64,000 bases of DNA from RPQJ01 sp963754535 (lineage in GTDB: Bacteria > Pseudomonadota > Gammaproteobacteria > Steroidobacterales > Steroidobacteraceae): the NCBI GenBank assembly GCA_963754535.1, contig CAVWGG010000024.1, forward strand, positions 248,001-312,000. Direction: 5' to 3'. The notes below the pieces were generated by a model, which saw nothing but the letters and a program-made list of their open reading frames with translations, was not told the DNA's origin and did not search any database. Shown one piece after another: positions 1-10,990 of this stretch. Both the position numbers and the translations under genes were made by a program. Each line of letters begins with the position of its first letter. The stretch's first letter is position 1.

Positions 1-350
1 CCAATTCCGACATCGAGGAACTGGCCGCCTTTCTCGGCGTGCCGCAGATCCAGATCGAGGAAGTGCTGTCCTTCTACACGCAGTTCCGCCGCAAGCCGAT
101 CGGCCGCTGGCACCTGCAGTTCTGCCACAACGTGAGCTGTTCGATGAACGGCGCCGAGAACGTCCTCGCCCACGTGGAGCGCAAGCTCGGCATCAAGCCC
201 GGCCAGACCACGCCGGACGGCCGCTACACGCTTTCCGTCGTCGAGTGCCTGGGTTCCTGCGGCACGGCGCCGATGATGATGGTGAACGACGGGTACCACG
301 AGAACCTGACGTTCACGAAGCTCGACGAGCTGCTCGAGGGGCTGAAATAG
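1..350 (+). CDS. nuoE: NADH-quinone oxidoreductase subunit E (5' end missing)
   Basis: This is the C-terminal 115 or so residues of the 24-kDa subunit of complex I. The reading frame is open from base 3 to the TAG at 348-350, so the gene starts outside the window; the GTG at 39 is internal. The subunit carries the [2Fe-2S] cluster N1a next to the NADH/FMN site of NuoF. Its ligands are visible as two cysteine pairs, in CHNVSC and later in ECLGSCGTAP. The missing part is the helical N-terminus. The gene is followed after 1 bp by nuoF, which fits the usual nuo order and co-translation. Confidence 0.95.
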   Translation, partial: NSDIEELAAFLGVPQIQIEEVLSFYTQFRRKPIGRWHLQFCHNVSCSMNGAENVLAHVERKLGIKPGQTTPDGRYTLSVVECLGSCGTAPMMMVNDGYHENLTFTKLDELLEGLK

Positions 351-351
351 C

Positions 352-1631
352 ATGCCCGGCCGCCAGCTGATCATGTCCTTCCCCGTTACGGCGACGTCGC
401 ACGCGCTGCCCGAGTACCGTGCGCGCGGCGGCTACGGCGCGCTCGCGAAGACGCTCGGGCAGATGAAGCCGCAGGACGTCGTCAAGGAAGTGACGGCCTC
501 GGGCCTGCAGGGTCGCGGCGGCGCGGCCTTCGCCGTCGGCCGCAAGTGGCAGGTCGTGCAGTACGACGACGGCCAGCCCCACTACCTGATCGCCAATGCC
601 GACGAAGGCGAGCCGGGAACGTTCAAGGATCGCTGGATCCTGGAGAACAACCCGCACGTACTGCTCGAGTCGATGCTGATCGCGAGCTACGCGCTGAACG
701 TCCGCAACTGCTTCGTCTACATCCGCGGCGAGTTCGACCTTCCCTACCGCCGCCTCGCAGACGCGGTGGAGGAAGCGTACGCAGCGGGCCTGTTCGGCAG
801 GAACATCCTCGGTTCCGACTTCTCCTGCGACATCGTGGTCTACCGCGGCGCCGGCGCCTACGTGGCCGGCGAGGCGTCAGGACTGATTTCGTCGCTCGAA
901 GGCAAGAAAGGTTACCCGCGCAACCGGCCGCCGCGGCTGACGGTCAAGGGGCTGTACCAGCGCCCGACGGTCGTCAACAACGTCGAGTCGCTGTCGAACA
1001 TCGCCTGGATCATCAGCAACGGCGCCGATGCATTCAAGGCAGTCGGCACGCCCAAGAGCCCGGGCACGCGCCTCTTCTCGGTGTCGGGCCACATCAACCG
1101 CCCGGGCGTCTACGAAGTCGAACTCGGCTACCCGTGGATGAAGTTCCTGGACGAGGACTGCGGTGGCGTCCCGCACGGCCGCGCCATCAAGTGCGTCGTG
1201 CCCGGCGGGGTTTCCTCGAAGGTGCTCACGGGCGCCGACATCGCGAACCTGAAGCTGTCGCACGAGGACCTGTGGGACGCGGGCTCGACGCTCGGCTCCG
1301 GGGGCATGATCGTGATCGCCGAGGGCACCTGCATGGTGGCGCTGCTGCAGGTGCTCATGCGCTTCTACCACCACGAGTCCTGCGGGCAGTGCACTCCGTG
1401 CCGGCACGGCACCGGCTGGCTGCACCGGATTCTCGACCGCATCGTCGCCGGCGACGGCCGCGCCGACGACATCGAGCGCCTGTACTACATCTCGAAATTC
1501 AACGACGGCACGACGATCTGCGGCCTCGGTGACGCGGCGGGCTACGCCTGCAGCGGCATCCTCGACAAATTCCGCGACGAGTTCGAGTACTTCATCGAAC
1601 ACAAGCGCTCAAAGTTCGACGGGAACCTGGA

Positions 1632-1650
<19 letters not shown>
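352..1650 (+). CDS. nuoF: NADH-quinone oxidoreductase subunit F (NADH/FMN subunit)
   Basis: NuoF oxidises NADH at the tip of the peripheral arm of complex I and passes electrons through FMN to the FeS chain. The 432-aa length is normal. The glycine-rich GLQGRGGAAF stretch (residues 51-60) is the nucleotide-binding loop, and cluster N3 is ligated by C344, C347 and C350 (SCGQCTPC) plus C390. The ATG at 352 has a GAGGGG ribosome site about 9 bases upstream inside the nuoE end; an internal ATG at codon 8 is possible. It overlaps nuoG by 19 bp. Confidence 0.97.
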
Positions 1651-3058
<1,408 letters not shown>

Positions 3059-3062
<4 letters not shown>

Positions 3063-4201
3063 ACGCCCCGGACTTCGCCATCAGCCTGGTCTACATCGCC
3101 TACGCGCTGGCGGTCCTGCTGACGTTCGGCGCGATCCTGACCTGGGTCGAGCGCAAGCAGGCCGCGATCATGTCGGACCGCATCGGCGCCAATCGCGCCT
3201 ACGTCCGCATCCCCTTCACGCAGGTGAAGCTGATCTGGCTCGGGCTGTTCCACGGCATGGCCGACGGCCTGAAGCTGCTGCTCAAGGAAGACTTCAAGCC
3301 GCTCGCCTACGACAAGCTCGCCTACGCGCTCGGCCCGTGGCTCGCCATCGTGCCGGTGCTGCTGGTCTTCGCGGTCGTGCCGTTCGGCGGAACGCTGGAT
3401 CCAGGCCGGTTGTTCCCGAACCTGGCCGGCTGGTTCGGCGGCCGCACGTACCCGATGCAGATCGCGCCGATCGACGCCGGCATCCTCATCGTGTTCGCCT
3501 TCAGCGGCATCTCGATCATCGGTGCCATGCTCGCCGGCTGGTCGTCGGCCAACAAGTTCTCGCTGCTCGGCGCGTTGCGCGCCGGCTCGCAGCTGATCTC
3601 CTACGAGCTGGTCATGGGCCTGACCGTGCTCGGCATCGTGCTGATCTTCGGCACCGTCAACCTCGCCTCGATCGTCGAGCGGCAGTCGGGCACCGTACTC
3701 GGTTTCCTGCCGGCCTGGGGCATCGTCTACCAGCCGTTCGCCGCGATCCTGTTCCTGATCGCCGGCATCGCCGAGAACAAGCGCATCCCGTTCGACCTGC
3801 CCGAGGCCGAGTCGGAGCTCATCTCGGGCTACTTCACCGAATACAGCGCGATGAAGCAGGGCATCTTCATGCTCTCCGAATTCATCGAGATCGCGATCAT
3901 CGGCGCGCTGTTCGTCACGCTTTTCTTCGGCGGCTACAACCTGCCATGGATGAACGACGCAGGCTTCGTCTTCCCGGGCGGGCACGCCGTGCCGCTCAGT
4001 CACGGCTGGGTCGTCGTGCTGCAGTTGCTGACGTTCCTCGGCAAGATCTTCCTGCTCTGCAGCTTCCAGATCCTCGTGCGGTGGACGCTGCCGCGCTTCC
4101 GCTGGGACCAGCTGCTGCGCTTCGCCTGGAAGTTCCTGCTGCCGCTCGCGATTGCCAACCTGGTCGTGACGGCCGTCGTGCTGTGGGCGCAGCAGGCATG
4201 A
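3059..4201 (+). CDS. nuoH: NADH-quinone oxidoreductase subunit H
   Basis: NuoH is the membrane subunit that, with NuoB and NuoD, forms the quinone-binding cavity and the start of the proton path. The 380-aa protein has about eight hydrophobic helices. It has the family's charged loop with FDLPEAESELISGY, where conserved acidic residues line the E-channel. It starts with GTG at 3059, overlapping the nuoG stop as GTGA, so translation is probably coupled. The length is slightly above the E. coli protein (325 aa). Confidence 0.96.
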
Positions 4202-4214
4202 GGCACGCAAAATC

Positions 4215-4805
4215 ATGACGACGCCCCGCAAACCCTACGTGCGCAGGCAGTACTGGAACGAGCCCACCATGGGCTGGTGGGAGAACTTCTACCTGTTCGA
4301 AGTCGCCCGCGGCCTCGCGATCACCGGTGGCGTCTTCCTGCGCAACATGGGCAAGTGGATGACGGGGCGCAAGGGAGCGCTCACGTCCTATTACCCCGAG
4401 GAAACCCGCGCCGACTACGCGGCCGGCAATCGCGGCAAGCACATCCTGACGCAGCGCCCGGATGGGCGGCCGCAGTGCGTGGCCTGCAACATGTGCGCAA
4501 CGGTCTGCCCCGCGCAGGTGATCGAGATCGACGCCGCTTTCGACCCGGACGACCCCGCCCACCCGAAGTACCCATCGCGCTTCGAGATCGATTACTCACG
4601 CTGCGTGTTCTGCGGGTTCTGCGTCGAGGCCTGCCCGGAGGACGCTATCCGCATGGTCAAGGAAACACCGGACCTGCCCGGATTCGACCGTGACCGCATG
4701 TGGCTCGGCAAGGAAGAGCTGCTCAACTGGCAGCCGCACGCCGACGTCGCCAAGCCCTACCCTGTCAGGCCGGCGGCCGAGCCCGGCAGGAGCCCCGACG
4801 CATGA
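4215..4805 (+). CDS. nuoI: NADH-quinone oxidoreductase subunit I
   Basis: NuoI carries clusters N6a and N6b, the 8Fe ferredoxin-like relay from NuoG towards NuoB. Two CxxCxxCxxxCP motifs are present: C88, C91, C94, C98 and C130, C133, C136, C140. At 196 aa the protein is of normal length. The N-terminal segment (roughly residues 15-50) is the amphipathic helix that docks on the membrane arm. A 13-bp gap separates it from nuoH, and its TGA overlaps the ATG of nuoJ. Confidence 0.97.
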   Translation: MTTPRKPYVRRQYWNEPTMGWWENFYLFEVARGLAITGGVFLRNMGKWMTGRKGALTSYYPEETRADYAAGNRGKHILTQRPDGRPQCVACNMCATVCPAQVIEIDAAFDPDDPAHPKYPSRFEIDYSRCVFCGFCVEACPEDAIRMVKETPDLPGFDRDRMWLGKEELLNWQPHADVAKPYPVRPAAEPGRSPDA

Positions 4806-5317
4806 CCATCGACCAGCTGCTCGTGTATTTCTTCGGCGCGTGTGCGCTGCTCGGCGGCGTGCTGATGCTGGTCGCGCGGCATCCAATGCGCGTCGCGCTT
4901 GCCTTGATCAGCTGCATGCTGTCGCTGGCCGGCGTCTACGCGATGCTGGGCGTGCACGTCGTGGCGGTCTTCCAGGTGCTGATCTACGTCGGCGCGGTCA
5001 TGGTCTTCATGGTCTATGTGATCATGCTGCTGGACGTGCGCGATCCCTCGTTCGTGCGCCGCTACGGCCACATGCTGGTGCCCGGCGTCGTGCTCGGGGC
5101 CCTGCTCGCCGGGGCGCTCGGCGTCTCTGCGATAAGACTCGGTGCCCCGGCCATCCAGCCCGTCGCAGGTGCAGCGCCGTCCTACCTCGTGCAGCCGTTC
5201 TCGGTCGAGTTCCTGCGCGAGTACTGGCTGCATTTCGAGCTGACCAGCGTGCTTCTGGTCGCGGCCGTAGTCGCGGCGATCGCGATCATCAGGAGCGGGA
5301 GGCGGTCGGATGGCTGA
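4802..5317 (+). CDS. nuoJ: NADH-quinone oxidoreductase subunit J
   Basis: NuoJ is a five-helix membrane subunit of complex I that couples the quinone site to the antiporter-like chain. I place the start at the ATG at 4802, which overlaps the nuoI stop as ATGA; the frame is open further upstream but that part lies inside nuoI. This gives 171 aa with five hydrophobic segments. The third, around GVYAMLGVHVVAVFQVLIYV, carries the pi-bulge region typical of the family. It overlaps nuoK by 8 bp. Confidence 0.94.
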   Translation: MTIDQLLVYFFGACALLGGVLMLVARHPMRVALALISCMLSLAGVYAMLGVHVVAVFQVLIYVGAVMVFMVYVIMLLDVRDPSFVRRYGHMLVPGVVLGALLAGALGVSAIRLGAPAIQPVAGAAPSYLVQPFSVEFLREYWLHFELTSVLLVAAVVAAIAIIRSGRRSDG

Positions 5318-5612
5318 TACCCAACTGCTGCTCGGACTCAGCTTCGTGCTCTTTGCGCTCGGCCTAGTGGGCGTGATGGTGCGGCGCAACGCGCTGGTCA
5401 TGCTGATGTGCATGGAACTGATGCTCAATGCGGTCATCCTGGCGCTGGTCACGTTCTCGCTGGAGACCGCGACCCTGTCCGGGGCCGTGCTGGTGTTCCT
5501 GATCTTCGTCGTTGCGGCTGCGGAGATCGCGATCGCGATCCCAATCGTGCTGCAGCTGTCGCGACAAAGAAGCTCCCTCGATGTCGAGGGCTACGATCGA
5601 CTCAAGGGATGA
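5310..5612 (+). CDS. nuoK: NADH-quinone oxidoreductase subunit K
   Basis: NuoK is a small three-helix subunit related to MrpC. Its 100-aa length is typical. The two membrane glutamates essential for proton transfer in the family are at the canonical positions, E36 (in MLMCMELMLN) and E72 (in VAAAEIAIA). The gene overlaps nuoJ by 8 bp and is followed 10 bp later by nuoL. Confidence 0.97.
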   Translation: MADTQLLLGLSFVLFALGLVGVMVRRNALVMLMCMELMLNAVILALVTFSLETATLSGAVLVFLIFVVAAAEIAIAIPIVLQLSRQRSSLDVEGYDRLKG

Positions 5613-5622
5613 CTAGCGCACG

Positions 5623-7503
5623 ATGAACCTGCTCACTGTCATCGTCCTGTTGCCGCTCGCAGGCTTCCTGCTGAATGGCCTGCTCGGCGGCCGCCTGGGC
5701 CGGACGTTCGTCTCGGTTGTCGGTTGCGGCCTGCCGATCCTCGCGTTCCTCGCGACGGTCAAGGCGGTCATGTCCCTGCAGTCGGCCGGGCCGGACGCGG
5801 CCCTCGTCGAAGTGGCCTACCGCTGGGCGAGCTTCGGCGACCAGGGGTTCGACGTCGCGTTCTACTTCGACCGGCTGACTGCGGTCATGACGCTGATCAT
5901 CACGGGCGTCGGCTCGCTGATCCACGTCTATTCGACCGGCTACATGAAGGACGACCCCAGCTACGCGCGCTACTTCGCGTACCTGAACCTGTTCCTGTTC
6001 TTCATGCTCACGCTGGTGCTCGGCCGCTCGCTGCTGGTCTGCTTCGTCGGCTGGGAAGGCGTCGGCCTCGCGTCCTACCTCCTGATCGGCTTCTGGTTCG
6101 AGGATCCGGCCAAGGCGGCGGCCGGCAAGAAGGCCTTCATCACGAACCGCGTCGGTGACGCCGGCTTCCTGCTCGGCCTGTTCCTGCTCTACTGGGCGCT
6201 CGGCACCGTGAACATGGACGAGATCAACGCCGCGTTCGCCGCGCCCATCGCCCCAGCCGTCTCGGCGAGCCTCGTCGGCGTGCTGCTCTTCATCGGCGCC
6301 ACCGGCAAGTCGGCGCAGATTCCGCTGCACGTCTGGTTGCCGGACGCGATGGCCGGCCCCACGCCCGTCTCGGCCCTCATCCACGCGGCGACGATGGTCA
6401 CCGCGGGCGTATACCTCGTCGCGCGCCTGCACGGCATCTATGAGCACGCGCCCGAGGCGTCACAGATCGTCGCGGTCATCGGCGTGCTGACGGCGTTCTT
6501 CGCCGCAACCATCGCGCTGGTCCAGACGGACATCAAGAAGGTCCTGGCCTATTCGACGGTGTCGCAGCTCGGCCTGATGTTCCTCGCGCTGGGCGTCGGC
6601 GCCTATGGCGCGGCGGTGTTCCACGTGTACACCCACGCGTTCTTCAAGGCCTGCCTCTTCCTCGGCGCCGGCAGCGTGATCCACGCGCTCGGCGGCGAGC
6701 AGGACATCCGCAAGATGGGCGGCCTGTGGCGCAAGATCCCGCTCACGTTCGGCACGTTCGCGGTCGCCACGGCGGCGATCGCCGGCATCCCGCCGCTGGC
6801 CGGCTTCTTCTCCAAGGACGAGATCCTCTGGTTCGCCCTTGCCAGCCAGCATGGCGGCTCGGCCATCCTGTGGGCGTTGGCATCGGCCGCCTCGCTGATG
6901 ACCTCGTTCTACATGTTCCGGCTGCTCTGGCTGACGTTCCTGACGCCTTCACGCATGAGCCACGACACCGAGCACCACGTGCACGAATCACCGTTCTCGA
7001 TGACGGGAGTGCTGATCGTCCTGGCCGTGCTGTCCGCGATCGGCGGGTTCTTCGAACTGCCGCACTTCCTCGAACCACTGCTGCCGATTCCGGCGGTCAT
7101 CGAATCGCTCGAACACTACGAGCACACTTTCGTGATCGTGGCGATCGCGGTTGCGCTCCTGGGGCTCGCGGCGGCGACCTTCATGTATCGCCGCGGGCTC
7201 GCCCGAGGCGAGGCGCTGGCGGCACGCTTCCCGCGCCTGCACCGGATCCTGGGCGGCAAGTACTACATCGACGAGTTGTACGAGGCCGTCCTCGGCCGGC
7301 CGCTGCACTGGATATCCGATCGTGTTTTCCTGGGCCTCGGCGACCGGCTCCTGATCGACGGTTCGCTGCACGGCCTGGCGGCGCTCACGCGCCGTGCCTC
7401 CGGCCGGTTGAGCCGCGTCGAGACCGGTCAGTTGCAGTGGTACGTGGCAATGGCCGTCATCGGCATGGTCGGCTGCCTCGTGTGGGTGTGGCGTAATGGG
7501 TGA
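5623..7503 (+). CDS. nuoL: NADH-quinone oxidoreductase subunit L
   Basis: NuoL is the distal antiporter-like proton channel of complex I, with a C-terminal lateral helix. The 626-aa product has about 16 hydrophobic helices. Family markers include the membrane glutamate in FVGWEGVGLASY and the lysine in ATGKSAQIPLHVWLPDAM of the proton_antipo_M domain. It overlaps nuoM by 8 bp, as is usual for adjacent nuo genes. Confidence 0.97.
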   Translation: MNLLTVIVLLPLAGFLLNGLLGGRLGRTFVSVVGCGLPILAFLATVKAVMSLQSAGPDAALVEVAYRWASFGDQGFDVAFYFDRLTAVMTLIITGVGSLIHVYSTGYMKDDPSYARYFAYLNLFLFFMLTLVLGRSLLVCFVGWEGVGLASYLLIGFWFEDPAKAAAGKKAFITNRVGDAGFLLGLFLLYWALGTVNMDEINAAFAAPIAPAVSASLVGVLLFIGATGKSAQIPLHVWLPDAMAGPTPVSALIHAATMVTAGVYLVARLHGIYEHAPEASQIVAVIGVLTAFFAATIALVQTDIKKVLAYSTVSQLGLMFLALGVGAYGAAVFHVYTHAFFKACLFLGAGSVIHALGGEQDIRKMGGLWRKIPLTFGTFAVATAAIAGIPPLAGFFSKDEILWFALASQHGGSAILWALASAASLMTSFYMFRLLWLTFLTPSRMSHDTEHHVHESPFSMTGVLIVLAVLSAIGGFFELPHFLEPLLPIPAVIESLEHYEHTFVIVAIAVALLGLAAATFMYRRGLARGEALAARFPRLHRILGGKYYIDELYEAVLGRPLHWISDRVFLGLGDRLLIDGSLHGLAALTRRASGRLSRVETGQLQWYVAMAVIGMVGCLVWVWRNG

Positions 7504-9037
7504 GTCCAGCTGGCTCAATTGGTTGCTCTGGCTGCCGGCGCTCGGCATGGTCGCTGTCACGTTGCTGCCCAAGGGGCGCGACTCCCTGGTGCGCAGCGTC
7601 ACCTTCGGCTGCATGGTGCTGCAGTTCGTCATCGCTGCATTCCTGTACCAGCGCTTCGACGGGACGGTGGCCGGCCTGCAGTTCGCCACCGACGTGCCAT
7701 GGATCCGCGACTGGGGCGTTGGCTATCGCATCGGCCTCGACGGCCTGAACGTGCTGCTGGTGGCGCTGACAGCCTTCCTGGGGCCGCTGATCGTCGCAGG
7801 CGCATGGAGCGCCGTGCACAAGGACGTGAAGCTGTTCCACGTGATGGTGCTCTTCATCCAGTTCGCGATGCTGGGCACGTTCCTGGCGCAGGATCTCTTC
7901 CTGTTCTACGTCTTCTGGGAGGCGATGCTGATCCCGATGTTCCTGATCATCGGGCTCTGGGGCGGCGAGCGCCGCATCTACGCCACCCTCAAGTTCGTCC
8001 TCTACACGGCATTCGGCAGCATCCTGATGCTGGCCGCCCTGATCTACCTCGTGCTCTACACGCACGGTTCGTACGGCTACATGACGTTCGACCTGCGCCA
8101 CCTGAGTGGCTCGCAGCTGCCGCTGAACACGCAACTCTGGCTGCTGTCGGCGTTCGCGCTCTCGTTCGCGATCAAGGTGCCGATGTTCCCGCTGCACACC
8201 TGGCTGCCTGACGCGCACGTCGAGGCGCCCACGACCGGCTCCGTGATCCTGGCGGGCGTGCTGCTGAAAATGGGCACGTACGGCTTCATGAAGCTCGGCT
8301 TCCCGCTCTTCCCGGAGGCCGCGCGGGCGATGATGCCGGTGATCATGACGCTCGCCGTGATCAGCATCGTCTATGGCGCGTGCCTCGCGCTGGTGCAGAC
8401 CGACATCAAGAAGATCATCGCCTACTCGTCGATCAGCCACCTCGGTTACGTGATGCTGGGTCTCGCGAGCCTCGACTTGATCGGCATCCAGGGTGCCATC
8501 CTGCAGATGGTGAGCCACGGCCTCGTCGCGGGCGGGCTGTTCCTCATGGTCGGCATGATCTACGAGCGCACGCACTCGCGCGCCGTGGCCGATTACGGCG
8601 GCCTGGCCAAGATGCTGCCGGTGTTCTCGGTGTTCTTCACGATCCTCACGCTGGCTTCGATCGGGCTGCCGACGACGAGCGGTTTCGCCGGCGAGTTCAT
8701 GGCGCTGCTCGGCGCGTTCAATGCCGCCTGGCCGGCGCACCTCGCCGGTAACGACGCGCCGCTGGCGCTCGCCGTCATCGCGGTTTCCGGCGTCGTGCTC
8801 GGCGCGCTCTACATGCTCTGGCTCGCCGAACGCATCCTGTTCGGTGAAGCCCGCGCACCGCATGCGCCGCTCACGGACCTGAATGCGCGTGAGTCCGCCA
8901 TCCTGGTCGCGATCGTCGTCGCGATCTTCGCCATCGGCCTGTTCCCCGGCGGGCCGCTCGCCAAGACCGAGCTGGCCGCACGCGAGTTCCAGCAGCGCGT
9001 CGCCGGCGAGACGGTCCAATACGGGAGCGCGCGATGA
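7496..9037 (+). CDS. nuoM: NADH-quinone oxidoreductase subunit M
   Basis: NuoM is the middle antiporter-like subunit. The 513-aa product has about 14 helices, the conserved glutamate in FYVFWEAMLIPMF and the lysine and proline broken-helix motif FAIKVPMFPLHTWLPDAH. The ATG at 7496 lies inside the nuoL end, and its stop at 9035-9037 overlaps the ATG of nuoN at 9034. Confidence 0.97.
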   Translation: MGESSWLNWLLWLPALGMVAVTLLPKGRDSLVRSVTFGCMVLQFVIAAFLYQRFDGTVAGLQFATDVPWIRDWGVGYRIGLDGLNVLLVALTAFLGPLIVAGAWSAVHKDVKLFHVMVLFIQFAMLGTFLAQDLFLFYVFWEAMLIPMFLIIGLWGGERRIYATLKFVLYTAFGSILMLAALIYLVLYTHGSYGYMTFDLRHLSGSQLPLNTQLWLLSAFALSFAIKVPMFPLHTWLPDAHVEAPTTGSVILAGVLLKMGTYGFMKLGFPLFPEAARAMMPVIMTLAVISIVYGACLALVQTDIKKIIAYSSISHLGYVMLGLASLDLIGIQGAILQMVSHGLVAGGLFLMVGMIYERTHSRAVADYGGLAKMLPVFSVFFTILTLASIGLPTTSGFAGEFMALLGAFNAAWPAHLAGNDAPLALAVIAVSGVVLGALYMLWLAERILFGEARAPHAPLTDLNARESAILVAIVVAIFAIGLFPGGPLAKTELAAREFQQRVAGETVQYGSAR

Positions 9038-10419
9038 ACTGGCACGAGGTCGTCAAGGCGATGCTGCCCGAGCACCTGCTGCTCCTGGGCATGGTCATCC
9101 TGCTCGCCTTGGAAATCCTGCGCGGCAGGCCGCGCGACGGGTTTGCGGTCGCTTTCCTGACGCTGGCCGCGGCGGCTGCCGCGGCACTGACGCTGCACGC
9201 GGAGAGTTACGTCGGAGCGCCCTTCCACGGCCATTTCTCCGTCGGTCCGGACGCGTCGCTCGCAAAGTTCGCGCTGATCGCGCTGGGGCTCCCCGTGGTG
9301 CTGATCTCGCGCGACGACTTCGCCGAGACGCGATACTACGTGCTGTTGCTGGCCTCGCTGTACGGCGCGTGCCTGCTGGTTTCCGCGGACAGCCTGCCCA
9401 CGCTGTTCCTCGGTATAGAGCTGATGTCGCTGCCGGTGTACGCGCTCGTGCTGCTCGCCCAGCTGCGAGCCGAGAGTGCGGAGGCCGCGCTCAAGTACCT
9501 GGTCCTGGGCGGCACGGCCACGGCGACGTTCCTGATGGGCGTGGCACTGCTGTATGGCTGGAGCGGCTCGATGTCGAACACCGCGTTCGCAGCCGCCCTC
9601 GGGTCGCCGGATGCCATGGCTGTCGCCGGAGTCGTTCTGGTCGTGGCCTCCTTGTTCGTCAAGGCGGCCATCGTGCCGTTCCACGGCTGGGCGCCGGATG
9701 CCTACGAAGGTGCCAGCGTGCCGGTAACCGCGTTCATGGCCACGATCATCAAGGCGGGCGTGCTGTTCGCGGCGCTGCGACTGTTCGGGACCGCGCTGGT
9801 GATGCACCCCCTCGTCGACGTGCTGGCGGTCCTGCCGCTGGTCTCGATGGTCTGGGGCAACGTGGCGGCGATCCGGCAGACGAGCTTCCGCCGCATGATC
9901 GCCTACTCGTCGATCGCGCACGCGGGCTACCTGTTCTATGCGCTGCTCGGCGCCGGCCCGGGCCGCGCGCAGGCAGTCATCTTCTACGTCGTGGTGTACG
10001 GGATCATGAACGTGCTGGCGTTCGCCGTGCTGCCGCGCGGCAGCGACGATGAGCGCAGCGACCGGCTCGAGTCGCTGCAGGGCCTGTACCAGCGACGCCC
10101 ATTCGCCGCGATCATGCTGGGCATATCGATGCTCTCCCTGGCCGGCCTGCCCCCGCTGCCCGGCTTCGTCGCGAAGTTCCTGGTGTTCCGGAACGTGCTC
10201 GCGGCCGGCTACACCGGCTACGCGGTGCTCGGCCTGCTGGCGAGCTACCTCGGCATCTACTTCTACCTGCGCGTCATCCAGTACATGTTCATGAACCCGG
10301 CGACGGCGGATTCGCCTGTCGGGCATCCCCGGCGGCTGGCGCTCGCGGCGAGCCTGCTGTGCCTTGTGCCGGCGATCGTCCTGGCTTTCTTCCCCGGCTG
10401 GCTGCTCGATCGGTTCTGA
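9034..10419 (+). CDS. nuoN: NADH-quinone oxidoreductase subunit N
   Basis: NuoN is the antiporter-like subunit closest to NuoK. The 461-aa protein has about 13-14 hydrophobic helices, the glutamate-containing FLGIELMSLPVYALV helix and the VKAAIVPFHGWAPDAYEGA motif. It is the last nuo gene; a short GC hairpin without a T-run follows the stop, so the operon may end here or read through into the next gene 63 bp away. Confidence 0.97.
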   Translation: MNWHEVVKAMLPEHLLLLGMVILLALEILRGRPRDGFAVAFLTLAAAAAAALTLHAESYVGAPFHGHFSVGPDASLAKFALIALGLPVVLISRDDFAETRYYVLLLASLYGACLLVSADSLPTLFLGIELMSLPVYALVLLAQLRAESAEAALKYLVLGGTATATFLMGVALLYGWSGSMSNTAFAAALGSPDAMAVAGVVLVVASLFVKAAIVPFHGWAPDAYEGASVPVTAFMATIIKAGVLFAALRLFGTALVMHPLVDVLAVLPLVSMVWGNVAAIRQTSFRRMIAYSSIAHAGYLFYALLGAGPGRAQAVIFYVVVYGIMNVLAFAVLPRGSDDERSDRLESLQGLYQRRPFAAIMLGISMLSLAGLPPLPGFVAKFLVFRNVLAAGYTGYAVLGLLASYLGIYFYLRVIQYMFMNPATADSPVGHPRRLALAASLLCLVPAIVLAFFPGWLLDRF

Positions 10420-10432
10420 GCGGCGAAGCCGC
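10420..10432 (+). terminator. Short hairpin after nuoN
   Basis: GCGGC-GAA-GCCGC can form a 5-bp stem overlapping the last base of the nuoN stop. There is no following T-run, so it is at best a weak or pausing terminator at the end of the nuo operon. Confidence 0.25.
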
Positions 10433-10482
10433 GGTTCACGGCGGCCGCGGGGTCGGGAGCGGATTCGGGTAGGCTCGCGCAG

Positions 10483-10935
10483 GTGAACGACGTCCCGCCC
10501 CCGTCCGTCGAGACACATGCGATTGGCCCTGAGGGCCAGGAGCACGGGTCGCCCGTGGTGCGGGCGTTCTTTTTCGTCGTCGGCGCGGTCGCGTTCACGC
10601 TAGCCATCGCGGGCGTGTTCCTGCCGCTGCTGCCGGCGACCCCGCTGTTCATCCTCGCGGCCGCATGCTTCGCGCGTGCGTATCGACCCTTTCACGAATG
10701 GATGCTGGGTCACCGCTGGCTGGGTCCCATGCTGCGTGAGTGGTACCAGTACCGCAGCCTGCCGCACCGCACCAAGATTTTCGCGATCGTGACGATGCTG
10801 GTCTCGTTCGGCCTATCGATCCTGCTGGTAGCCGCGCAGCCCTGGCTGCAGGTGCTGCTGGCGATGACCGCGCTGGCGCTGGCCGTCTGGCTCTACCGCA
10901 TCCCGTCGCGCGACGGGCCGGCAGCGCCGCGCTGA
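10483..10935 (+). CDS. DUF454 (YbaN-like) inner-membrane protein
   Basis: This small 150-aa membrane protein matches the DUF454/YbaN family: a GVFLPLLPATPLFILAAACF helix with the family's PLLPATPF-like core, then a soluble loop with a W-LGP-L-W pattern (HRWLGPMLREW), then two more hydrophobic helices. The GTG at 10483 is the plausible start; no strong ribosome site is visible. Its role is not established. The 30-residue hydrophilic N-terminal extension is longer than in YbaN. It lies 63 bp after nuoN on the same strand. Confidence 0.85.
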   Translation: MNDVPPPSVETHAIGPEGQEHGSPVVRAFFFVVGAVAFTLAIAGVFLPLLPATPLFILAAACFARAYRPFHEWMLGHRWLGPMLREWYQYRSLPHRTKIFAIVTMLVSFGLSILLVAAQPWLQVLLAMTALALAVWLYRIPSRDGPAAPR

Positions 10936-10990
10936 AGTCCGCTCGACACCGTGCCTCGTCGCGATATTGGTCCCGGCCCGCGTCGCGGCG

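Noticed and set aside
7457..9019. A 520-codon open frame antisense to nuoM
   Set aside because: It is the mirror of a GC-rich gene with strong third-position bias; its translation is low-complexity Arg/Glu/His-rich and has no recognisable domain.
8809..10545. A 578-codon open frame antisense to nuoM-nuoN
   Set aside because: Same cause: composition follows from the opposite strand, and it spans two real gene boundaries.
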